Source: an uncultured Collinsella sp.
GTDB lineage: Bacteria > Actinomycetota > Coriobacteriia > Coriobacteriales > Coriobacteriaceae
Assembly (NCBI GenBank): GCA_900550185.1
Contig: URRN01000065.1
Location: 1 to 11,035 of the forward strand
Length of the DNA stretch: 11,035 bases
Direction: 5' to 3'
Below are positions 4,911-11,035 of this stretch, piece by piece (positions within the stretch are counted from its first letter, which is position 1; each line of letters opens with the position of its first letter). A model generated the notes under the pieces. It ran no database searches and was not told where the DNA came from. It saw only the letters and a list, made by a program, of their open reading frames with translations. Position numbers and translations under genes: made by a program.

Positions 4911-6184
4911 CGCTCGAGCAGCGGTGCAATACGAGCCGGCAACTTCGCCACAATGCGAACGCCGTCCTCGAGATATTCCTCATGCAGAAGGGTTCCCTGC
5001 TCATGCACCAGCGTGATGAGAGCGCCCTCACGATACGGAATATCAGCGGAGAGCAACACATCGGTGGCAGCTGCCTCGCGAGCAATCCGGTCGACGAGAT
5101 CGTCGAGCCCCTCGCCCGTTTGGGCCGAGAACAGAACGGCCTCCGGATAGCGACGACGGAAACTCAATCGATCGACGCTATCGAGAAGATCGATTTTATT
5201 GAATACGGTCAGCGTTAAACGCTCTCCGGCGCCGATCTCATCAAGCACGCGGTCGACAGCCTCCAGCTGCCGCTCATAGTCCTCGTCAGACGCATCTACG
5301 ACTTTGAGAATTAAATCGGCGCCCAAAACCTCGGACAGCGTCGATTTAAAGGCATCGACCAGACCATGGGGCAGCTTTTGAATAAAGCCGACGGTATCGG
5401 TAATCGTCATGCCGCGACCGCCGGGCAGACGATACGAACGCGTCGTCGGGTCGAGCGTAGCAAACAGCTTGTCCCGCGAAAGTACCGTAGAGCCGGTCAG
5501 ACGATTGAGTAACGTCGATTTACCGGCATTGGTATAACCGGCTAACGCGACGCGAAACGCCGGTGACTCAATGCGACTCTTGGATTGAACATCACGACGC
5601 TGTTCAACCTGCTTGAGCTCACGACGAAGCGCAGCGATCTTATTACGAATGAGGCGACGGTCGACCTCGAGCTGACTTTCGCCCTGACCAAAACGTGAGC
5701 CGATGCCGCCGCGCGTCTGCTCCTTGGCGAGATGGCTCCACATGCCACGCAGGCGAGGCAACAAATATTGAAGCTGTGCCAGCTGTACCTGCAGGCGTCC
5801 CTCACGCGTCTGAGCATGCAGGCCAAAGATATCCAGGATCAGTGCTGTACGATCGATAATCTTTACCGGCTCGCCCACGGCTTTCTCCAAATAGGATTGC
5901 TGCGAGGGGGTCAGGTCGTCGTCAAAAATAACGACATCGGCATCCATGCGATGCACCAGGCCGCACAGCTCCTCTACCTTACCGGAACCGATAAACGATT
6001 TAGGATACGGCTTTACCAAACGCTGCGACAAGCGTGCCACGCACTGGGCACCAGCCGTGTGGGCAAGGCGTTCCAGCTCATCGAGCGATCGATCGAGTGG
6101 CCATGCATTGTCGCGCCACTCAACACCAACTAAAATGGCACGCTCGGGCTCGGGTGCCGTGGGAACAAGGGGGAAACGGGCCAT
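4895..6184 (-). CDS. hflX: GTPase HflX
   Basis: A 429-residue HflX, a ribosome-binding GTPase that in studied bacteria splits stalled or stress-damaged 70S ribosomes. Seen: an N-terminal HflX domain (about 17-150, with FIGSGKVEEL at 64-73 and FDDDLTPSQQ at 87-96), a helical linker, and a G domain with the P-loop GYTNAGKST (216-224), G3 DTVGF (263-267), G4 NKID (329-332) and G5 SAQTGEG (353-359). The usual GGIGTRGPGETQLE signature reads GGIGSRFGQGESQLE here, one residue longer. The ATG overlaps the miaA stop as TAATG, with TGAGG upstream. This miaA-hflX neighbourhood is common in bacteria (with hfq between them in E. coli). It is the last gene of the minus-strand block. Confidence 0.96.
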   Translation of the reverse strand: MARFPLVPTAPEPERAILVGVEWRDNAWPLDRSLDELERLAHTAGAQCVARLSQRLVKPYPKSFIGSGKVEELCGLVHRMDADVVIFDDDLTPSQQSYLEKAVGEPVKIIDRTALILDIFGLHAQTREGRLQVQLAQLQYLLPRLRGMWSHLAKEQTRGGIGSRFGQGESQLEVDRRLIRNKIAALRRELKQVEQRRDVQSKSRIESPAFRVALAGYTNAGKSTLLNRLTGSTVLSRDKLFATLDPTTRSYRLPGGRGMTITDTVGFIQKLPHGLVDAFKSTLSEVLGADLILKVVDASDEDYERQLEAVDRVLDEIGAGERLTLTVFNKIDLLDSVDRLSFRRRYPEAVLFSAQTGEGLDDLVDRIAREAAATDVLLSADIPYREGALITLVHEQGTLLHEEYLEDGVRIVAKLPARIAPLLERYRTE

Positions 6185-7122
6185 TAGGCAGCCTCAATAC
6201 GATGCAGGATATCCTCAACGACCCCATCGATCGTACATTCATCCATATCAAACCACACGATACGGTCATCGCGCTTAAACCACGAAAGCTGACGCTTGGC
6301 ATAACGACGCGAACGCATCTTAATGAGTTCGCGAGCCTCATCCATGCTCATCACGCCATTGAAAGCATCGATGATCTCTTTATAGCCAATTGCCTGCATC
6401 GACGTCAGGGCATCTCCCAGCCCCTGGTCCATAAGACCGCGGACCTCGTCGACAAGACCCTGCTCAAACATCAGATCGACGCGCAGGTTAATGCGTTCAT
6501 AGAGCACCTCGCGATTTCGCGTCAGGCCAAACCATAACGCATGATAATGCTCGCGCGGAACACTAAACTGCGACTTTTGCTGCGCATAGGAAACCCCATC
6601 ATCGTGCATTTCGAGCGCGCGAATCACACGCCGCACGTTATGGGGATGAATAACAGCAGCCGATTCTGGGTCGCGCTCGGCAAGCAGAGCATGCAGTTCT
6701 TCCTCGCCAATACGCTCGGCAAGCTCCTGATAGCCCACACGGCGATCGTCCTCAAGTTCACCCGAGGGAAAGTCCATCTCATCGAGGGCGGCCTTGAGAT
6801 ATAGCCCCGTACCTCCGCAAAAAACCGGCAGACAACCCGAACCAATGAGACGTTCAACATGCGCGCGAGCGTCAGCCTGATAAAGCGCAGCAGAATATGC
6901 CACACCCGGCTCTACAATGTCGACGAGACGCAGCGGCACCGTACACTCATCGGGCGCCATCTTTGCGGTACCGATGTCCATGCCGCGATAGATTTGCATC
7001 GCATCGCACGACAGCACTTCGGACGAAAGACGAGCTGCCAAACGGTCGGCAACATCACTCTTACCAACCGCCGTCGGACCGACGATCGCAACGGCGGAAA
7101 GACCTGCCCTGGGAGAAACCAT
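6184..7122 (-). CDS. miaA: tRNA dimethylallyltransferase
   Basis: A 312-residue MiaA, which moves the dimethylallyl group from DMAPP to N6 of adenosine 37 in tRNAs reading UNN codons; this is the step before MiaB. Seen: P-loop GPTAVGKS (15-22), the substrate motif DAMQIYRGMDIGTAK (40-54), GGTGLYLKA (103-111), and the C-terminal segment RRYAKRQLSWFKRDDRIVWFD. Length is normal. The start codon overlaps the miaB stop (TAATG), and the stop overlaps the hflX start in the same way. There is no strong ribosome binding site of its own, so it is likely translated by coupling. Confidence 0.97.
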   Translation of the reverse strand: MVSPRAGLSAVAIVGPTAVGKSDVADRLAARLSSEVLSCDAMQIYRGMDIGTAKMAPDECTVPLRLVDIVEPGVAYSAALYQADARAHVERLIGSGCLPVFCGGTGLYLKAALDEMDFPSGELEDDRRVGYQELAERIGEEELHALLAERDPESAAVIHPHNVRRVIRALEMHDDGVSYAQQKSQFSVPREHYHALWFGLTRNREVLYERINLRVDLMFEQGLVDEVRGLMDQGLGDALTSMQAIGYKEIIDAFNGVMSMDEARELIKMRSRRYAKRQLSWFKRDDRIVWFDMDECTIDGVVEDILHRIEAA

Positions 7123-8498
7123 TAGCGCGGCTCGCCCACAACGGAGCCGGACAAATACCAGGTCTTGGCAACGTCAACGTCAACATCAACGATCTTGCCA
7201 ACAAGCTGATCGATGCTGTAACCCTCGGGGATAGGCGCATGCACGGTCTGATTCTTGGGACTCTTGCCCAGCAGGACCGCGTCGTTCTTTTTACTCGTTC
7301 CCTCAATGAGCGCCGGAACCACAGTATGAAGTTCACCCTGGTTATACTCATGTGCCGTGGTCTCGATAACCTTAACCAGGCGGTTGAAACGCTCGAGAAT
7401 AACCTCATGCGGCGTAGGATCGTCAATCTCTGCGGCCGGGGTACCGGCGCGCTTGGAATAGATGAAGGTATAGGCCTGAGCATAGCGGACCGTCTCGGCA
7501 AGTGAGAGCGTCTGCTCAAAGTCCTCTTCAGTCTCGCCCGGGAAGCCAACGATAATATCGGTCGAGAGCGCGATATCGGGCATGCGGTTGCGAATGCGAT
7601 CGACCAGGCCCAGATAGTCCTCGCGTGTATAACGGCGATTCATCTCTTTGAGGATCCGCGTCGAACCTGACTGGACGGCCAGGTGCAGCTGCGGCATAAC
7701 AGCAGGCGTCTCGGCCATGGCGTCGATGGTCTCGGGCAGCAGATCCTTGGGATGCGAAGACGTAAAGAAGATGCGCTCCACACCCGTATCGCCCACGGCA
7801 CGCAGCAAATCGGCAAAACGCGGCTTGCCAAACAGATCGCGACCATATGAGTTAACGTTTTGGCCCAGCAGCGTAATCTCGCGCACGCCCTGGCGCACCA
7901 AACCGGTCACCTCGTCGACAATTTCCTCGAAGGGGCGGCTCTTTTCGCGACCGCGCACGTACGGCACGATGCAATAGGTACAGAAATTATTGCAGCCCGT
8001 CATAATGGGCACCCAGGCGTGATACTGGGTCTCGCGATGCCACGGCATGCTCATGGCATCCGTATCCTCATGCTCATTGGTGCGGATATGACGCTTGCCG
8101 TCAAGGAACGCCTCGGCAATGAGCTCTGCCACATGTGCGATGGAATGCGTGCCAAAGATGACATTGACGTTATCGACGTTGGTGAGCAGGCCCTCGCCAT
8201 CGCGCTGCGCGATGCAACCACCAACGGCAACCACACGCTTGCCCGAGGGTGAGGGCGGGAGGCTCTTACAAGAGTTGCACTGACCGTACAGGCGAGTATC
8301 GGCGGCCTCGCGCACGCAGCATGTCATGAAGACAACAATATCGGCATGCTCGGGATCGAGCGCCATGAGGCAACCATACGAATCGAGCAGACCGCTCACG
8401 CGCTCGGAGTCGTGCTGATTCATCTGGCAGCCAAAGGTGCGGATAAAGTAGGTTTTACCGGCAAGAATATCGCGTACGGAACGCTGGTCCATGTGCAT
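7122..8498 (-). CDS. miaB: tRNA-2-methylthio-N6-dimethylallyladenosine synthase
   Basis: A 458-residue radical SAM methylthiotransferase that adds the 2-methylthio group to i6A37, directly following MiaA in the pathway. Seen: the N-terminal MTTase domain with cluster cysteines Cys24 (TFGCQMN), Cys60 or Cys61 (MTCCVREAAD) and Cys95 (VGGCIAQRDG); radical SAM motif Cys169-x3-Cys173-x2-Cys176 (TGCNNFCTYC); and a C-terminal TRAM domain (about 385-455) for tRNA binding. Two unusual extra cysteines (Cys74, Cys77; QCNSC) lie between the usual cluster ligands. Two in-frame ATGs (8498, 8492) share the site TAGGA, 4 and 10 bases upstream; the first is listed. It follows spoVS by 45 bases. Confidence 0.96.
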   Translation of the reverse strand: MHMDQRSVRDILAGKTYFIRTFGCQMNQHDSERVSGLLDSYGCLMALDPEHADIVVFMTCCVREAADTRLYGQCNSCKSLPPSPSGKRVVAVGGCIAQRDGEGLLTNVDNVNVIFGTHSIAHVAELIAEAFLDGKRHIRTNEHEDTDAMSMPWHRETQYHAWVPIMTGCNNFCTYCIVPYVRGREKSRPFEEIVDEVTGLVRQGVREITLLGQNVNSYGRDLFGKPRFADLLRAVGDTGVERIFFTSSHPKDLLPETIDAMAETPAVMPQLHLAVQSGSTRILKEMNRRYTREDYLGLVDRIRNRMPDIALSTDIIVGFPGETEEDFEQTLSLAETVRYAQAYTFIYSKRAGTPAAEIDDPTPHEVILERFNRLVKVIETTAHEYNQGELHTVVPALIEGTSKKNDAVLLGKSPKNQTVHAPIPEGYSIDQLVGKIVDVDVDVAKTWYLSGSVVGEPR

Positions 8499-8543
8499 AA
8501 GTCCTAACGATGGAGAGGGGGGGCGAATCGAGGCAAGCAGAAG

Positions 8544-8861
8544 CTATGCCACAGGCTTAACATCATCCATGACGACGTTATCCATAGCAGCTCGATTGAT
8601 CTGGTGAACGTAAATAGAAAGACGGATGGCCGTGCGCGACTCCCCGTTAATAAGGATGTCGGAGAACACGGGCGCGCAGGAAATATCAAAACCGGTTGGA
8701 ATCAAAAAACCGCGCGCGATAGCCACAGCCTTTATGGCCTGGTTGACCGCACCGGCGCCGACACACTGAATGTTGACGGGCACACCATCCTTGACCATGC
8801 CGGCGATGGCGCCGGCAACGGACGCGGGCGATGATTTGCTTGATACCTTCAGGCAATCCAT
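8544..8861 (-). CDS. spoVS: Stage V sporulation protein S (SpoVS/Alba-like)
   Basis: A 105-residue SpoVS family protein. Seen: LKVSSKSSPASVAGAIAG near the start, GAGAVNQAIKAVAIARGF (35-52), and the ending INGESRTAIRLSI, all closely matching Bacillus SpoVS. B. subtilis SpoVS is about 86 residues; here a further stretch of about 20 residues (HQINRAAMDNVVMDD...) extends the C-terminus. The family has an Alba-like fold and its biochemical role is unclear; in Bacillus it affects sporulation and septation. The frame is open to 8936, but the ATG at 8861 has AGGAG 7 bases upstream and gives the family's N-terminus. It lies 74 bases after the GHKL ATPase gene, a gap with a palindrome and a possible promoter. 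Confidence 0.93.
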   Translation of the reverse strand: MDCLKVSSKSSPASVAGAIAGMVKDGVPVNIQCVGAGAVNQAIKAVAIARGFLIPTGFDISCAPVFSDILINGESRTAIRLSIYVHQINRAAMDNVVMDDVKPVA

Positions 8862-8891
8862 GAAGAAACTCCTGCGTTTAAAAGTACGTTT

Positions 8892-8906
8892 TAACTGCAA
8901 TAACTG
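8892..8906 (-). repeat. Short direct repeat in the spoVS leader
   Basis: CAGTTA-TTG-CAGTTA on the minus strand, two 6-base copies 3 bases apart, between the palindrome at 8912-8929 and the spoVS start. It could be part of a binding site; it may also be chance. Confidence 0.35.
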
Positions 8907-8931
8907 TATCGTACCGAGTGGACTCGGTAAA
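8903..8931 (-). promoter_or_regulatory. Possible spoVS promoter
   Basis: On the minus strand TTTACC (8931-8926) and TACAGT (8908-8903) are spaced by 17 bases, each matching 4 of 6 consensus positions. The palindrome 8912-8929 lies mostly in the spacer. If used, spoVS-miaB-miaA-hflX could be transcribed apart from rny. Confidence 0.3.
8912..8929. promoter_or_regulatory. Palindrome upstream of spoVS
   Basis: TACCGAGT-GG-ACTCGGTA, 8-base perfect arms around 2 bases, in the gap between the ATPase gene and spoVS. No T-run follows on the minus strand, so an operator is a better guess than a terminator. The symmetry is certain; the role is inferred. Confidence 0.45.
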
Positions 8932-8935
8932 GGCA

Positions 8936-10021
8936 CTATTCCTCTTTGGCAAGATCGAAGGTCACAGTGATTCGATCACGCGAAACGCGAATCTTTGGGT
9001 CGCCGCAAAGGTTGAGATAGTACCGGGCGGCAAGGTCATTAAAGTCACGCTCCACAGCACGCGAAAACTGTGCCATGTCATCCTTGGCAATACGTAGCCC
9101 GCGACGATCCTTTGCAAGATCGACAGGAGCCGGCGCATGCGAGGAAGAATCACGCTCGCGCAGCAGACGCGCGGTCACACCGCGAACGGGCTTAATCTGC
9201 CCTGCCAAAATGCGATGTGCCGTGCGCTCGGACATCTCAAGACCCAAACCCGAGCAGATACGAATAAAGTCCTCGGCATCAGAGGCAAGGCCTAAACGAT
9301 CGACAACCGGAAGCTCGCTCTCGTCATCAATAAACAGGAGACGAGACGTATCGAGCCGACTTGACGCCTGAGCATAAAGGGTCGCGGCAATCTCAGACGG
9401 AGAACCAAGATAGACATCGCAACCACGCAGCTCCTCGAGCGCAAACTCACAGGCAGCGCGAATAATATTATGCGGGCCGCGAGCACAGACATAACGTCCG
9501 TCCTCATCCTTGACGGCCTGGGGCCAGCTGGACTGATCGGCACGCTCACTGAGGCGGTCGGCTGCAACGCTCACCTTAAAGGCTGAACCAAGATCGACGC
9601 CGGACGTGACCACACGGGCCTCGTCGGTGTTCTGCTTGATCGAAAACAATGCCATGCCACGACCGTGAACGCCCCAACGGTCCATCTTCATGCTCTCGAG
9701 CTTGGAGGTAACGCGGGCATCGAAGATTCGCTCTTGCATATCCTGCGGAACGCCCGAACCGTTATCCAGAAAGACAAGCGTGCGGACGCCATCTTCCTTG
9801 GTCGTGGCGAGATAGACCTTGTCGGCGCCGGCATCGCGAGCATTACGGAGCATTTCGATGACGATATCCTCGACATGCTGAATGTCGTGTTTTGCCTGGC
9901 GCCGCTCGGCCTCCGAAACGCGGAGGCGGACATACCCCTCGCCAAGGTTCTCCTCGACGCGAAGGTTGCCCTCCCCCGACATCGACGCGATAAATGAGAT
10001 GAGCTCGTTCGCGTCGCTCAT
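8936..10021 (-). CDS. GHKL (HSP90/MutL-type) ATP-binding protein of unknown role
   Basis: A 361-residue protein whose first half is a Bergerat-fold ATP-binding domain: N-box EMLRNARDAGADKVY (56-70, with Glu56 and Asn60), G1 DNGSGVP (86-92) and G2 GVHGRGMALFSI (117-128), followed by GSAFKV (145-150). The Glu before the N-box Asn suggests ATP hydrolysis, as in MutL/Hsp90, rather than a histidine kinase; no phospho-acceptor His domain, membrane segment or signal peptide is seen. The C-terminal half (about 155-361) was not recognised and ends in a possible beta segment (KIRVSRDRITVTFDL). The start lies one base after the rny stop with no clear ribosome binding site, implying coupling to rny. It occupies the place held by ymdB between rny and spoVS in Bacillus, so a role with RNase Y or SpoVS is plausible but unproven. 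Confidence 0.8.
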   Translation of the reverse strand: MSDANELISFIASMSGEGNLRVEENLGEGYVRLRVSEAERRQAKHDIQHVEDIVIEMLRNARDAGADKVYLATTKEDGVRTLVFLDNGSGVPQDMQERIFDARVTSKLESMKMDRWGVHGRGMALFSIKQNTDEARVVTSGVDLGSAFKVSVAADRLSERADQSSWPQAVKDEDGRYVCARGPHNIIRAACEFALEELRGCDVYLGSPSEIAATLYAQASSRLDTSRLLFIDDESELPVVDRLGLASDAEDFIRICSGLGLEMSERTAHRILAGQIKPVRGVTARLLRERDSSSHAPAPVDLAKDRRGLRIAKDDMAQFSRAVERDFNDLAARYYLNLCGDPKIRVSRDRITVTFDLAKEE

Positions 10022-10022
10022 G

Positions 10023-11035
10023 TTATTTAGCGATATCGACAGCGCGGCTCTCGCGAATCACGACGACGCGCACCTGACCGGGATACTCCATCTCTTCCTC
10101 GATCTGATGGGCGATATCGTGAGCCAGGACCGTGGACTGGGCATCGGAGATCTTGTCCGGCTGAACCATGACGTGGACCTCGCGACCAGCCTGCATGGCA
10201 TAGGTACGCTCGACGCCTTCATGGGAGTTGGCAATCTCCTCGAGCTTCTCAAGACGCTTGATGTAGTTCTCGGCAGACTCGCGACGGGCACCGGGGCGAG
10301 AGGCGGAGACGGCATCGGCGGCCTGTACCAGGACATCGAGCACCGTGTTGGGGTCGACGTCGGCATGGTGAGCCTCGATAGCGTGGACGATAACGGGCTT
10401 CTCGCCATAACGGCGGGCAAGCTCGGCGCCGATGACGGCATGCGGGCCCTCGACGTCATGGTCGATTGCCTTGCCCAGGTCGTGCAGCAGGCCGGCGCGC
10501 TTGGCGGTCACAACATCCAGGCCAAGCTCGGAAGCCATCACGCCGCACAGGTCAGAGACTTCGAGGGAGTGCTGAAGCACGTTCTGACCAAACGAGGTAC
10601 GGTAGCGCAGGGCACCAAGGGTCTTGACGATCTCGGGGTGCAGGTCGTGGATACCGGTATCAAAGGCAGCCTGCTCGCCAGCCTCGCGCACGCGCTGCTG
10701 AACCAGGTCGGCAGCCTTGTGATACATCTCCTCAATGCGGGCGGGGTGAATGCGGCCGTCGGCGATGAGGTTCTCGAGGGCGACACGGGCGGTCTCACGA
10801 CGGACCGGGTCGAAGCTCGAAAGAACGACAGTCTCGGGCGTGTCGTCGATCACGAGGTTGACACCGGAAACCTGCTCGAAGGTCCGGATGTTGCGACCCT
10901 CGCGACCGATGATACGGCCCTTGAGGTCATCAGAGGGAATGTGCACGGAGGTAACGGTGACCTCGCCGGCCTGGTCAGCGGCGCAGCGCTGGATGGCGGT
11001 CGTCACGATCTCTCGAGCCGTCTTGTCAGCCTGGG
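10023..11035 (-). CDS. rny: Ribonuclease Y, C-terminal part (cut by window edge)
   Basis: The last 337 codons of RNase Y, the membrane-anchored endoribonuclease that starts mRNA decay in many Gram-positives. Seen: a KH RNA-binding domain (LKGRIIGREGRNIRTFEQVS, then IDDTPETVVLSSFDPVRRE) and an HD phosphodiesterase domain with the metal-binding His-Asp pair in LLHDLGKAIDHD and a later HAIEAHHADVD. The N-terminal membrane anchor and coiled coil are beyond the right edge; the open frame runs to the edge (QADKTAREI before the GTG codon at 11006), so 11006 is an internal codon and not the start. The stop is one base before the ATPase gene start. Family length is about 510-520 residues. Confidence 0.97.
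   Translation of the reverse strand, partial: QADKTAREIVTTAIQRCAADQAGEVTVTSVHIPSDDLKGRIIGREGRNIRTFEQVSGVNLVIDDTPETVVLSSFDPVRRETARVALENLIADGRIHPARIEEMYHKAADLVQQRVREAGEQAAFDTGIHDLHPEIVKTLGALRYRTSFGQNVLQHSLEVSDLCGVMASELGLDVVTAKRAGLLHDLGKAIDHDVEGPHAVIGAELARRYGEKPVIVHAIEAHHADVDPNTVLDVLVQAADAVSASRPGARRESAENYIKRLEKLEEIANSHEGVERTYAMQAGREVHVMVQPDKISDAQSTVLAHDIAHQIEEEMEYPGQVRVVVIRESRAVDIAK

Noticed and set aside
6034..6537. Long plus-strand open frames opposite hflX and miaA (also 5732-6133 and 6897-7505)
   Set aside because: They lie fully antisense to clearly identified genes, have no ribosome binding sites or recognisable domains, and fit the shadow frames expected in G+C-rich coding DNA.
8517..8523. 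Run of seven G between spoVS and miaB
   Set aside because: A short homopolymer in a 45-base gap with no clear link to a promoter or phase-variable gene; not enough to claim function.
8862..8936. N-terminally extended SpoVS of 130 residues starting at 8936
   Set aside because: The extra 25 residues have no counterpart in the family, and the ATG at 8861 has AGGAG at ideal spacing.

Overview
The window is a dense, moderately G+C-rich bacterial chromosome segment with thirteen genes, two of them cut by the window edges. No transposase, tRNA, rRNA or CRISPR array was seen. Two gene orders suggest the host. lexA sits divergent from a LysM-type division-inhibitor-like gene followed by nrdR, which is an actinobacterial (and partly Bacillus) arrangement. 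The order rny - X - spoVS - miaB - miaA - hflX recalls the Firmicutes rny-ymdB-spoVS-...-miaB cluster. Together these best fit a deep-branching actinobacterium such as a Coriobacteriia member (Collinsella-like). This assignment is inference from gene content only.

Left part (1-2005): the start of trxB (thioredoxin reductase, minus strand, cut at the left edge) is divergent from a GT28/MGDG-synthase-type glycosyltransferase (plus strand). Between that gene and the convergent dut lies a 396-base non-coding stretch. It holds two long imperfect palindromes that share a core but have different, internally paired outer stems. Each begins just after the stop codon of its gene, and both are in the same orientation relative to that gene. 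A perfect 18-bp hairpin lies between them.

SOS hub (2006-4910): on the minus strand a LysM/one-transmembrane protein resembling YneA/DivS/ChiZ is followed by nrdR and dut, probably one operon. On the plus strand lexA overlaps, as TAATG, a DUF1624-type membrane acyltransferase gene. The divergent control region carries three LexA-box-like sites exactly 28 bp apart, and the middle one fills the spacer of a good promoter for the minus-strand operon. The layout suggests that DNA damage jointly controls division arrest, nucleotide supply (ribonucleotide reductase repressor, dUTPase) and a membrane acyltransferase. The nrdR start codon lies in the 3' arm of a perfect 12-bp mRNA hairpin.

Right part (4895-11035, all minus strand, transcribed right to left): rny (RNase Y, cut at the right edge), a GHKL-type ATPase of unknown role, spoVS, miaB, miaA and hflX. 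The last three are joined by TAATG stop/start overlaps. The block combines mRNA decay, tRNA A37 modification and ribosome rescue/GTPase functions with two poorly understood proteins. It ends in a 16-base convergent overlap with the DUF1624 gene.
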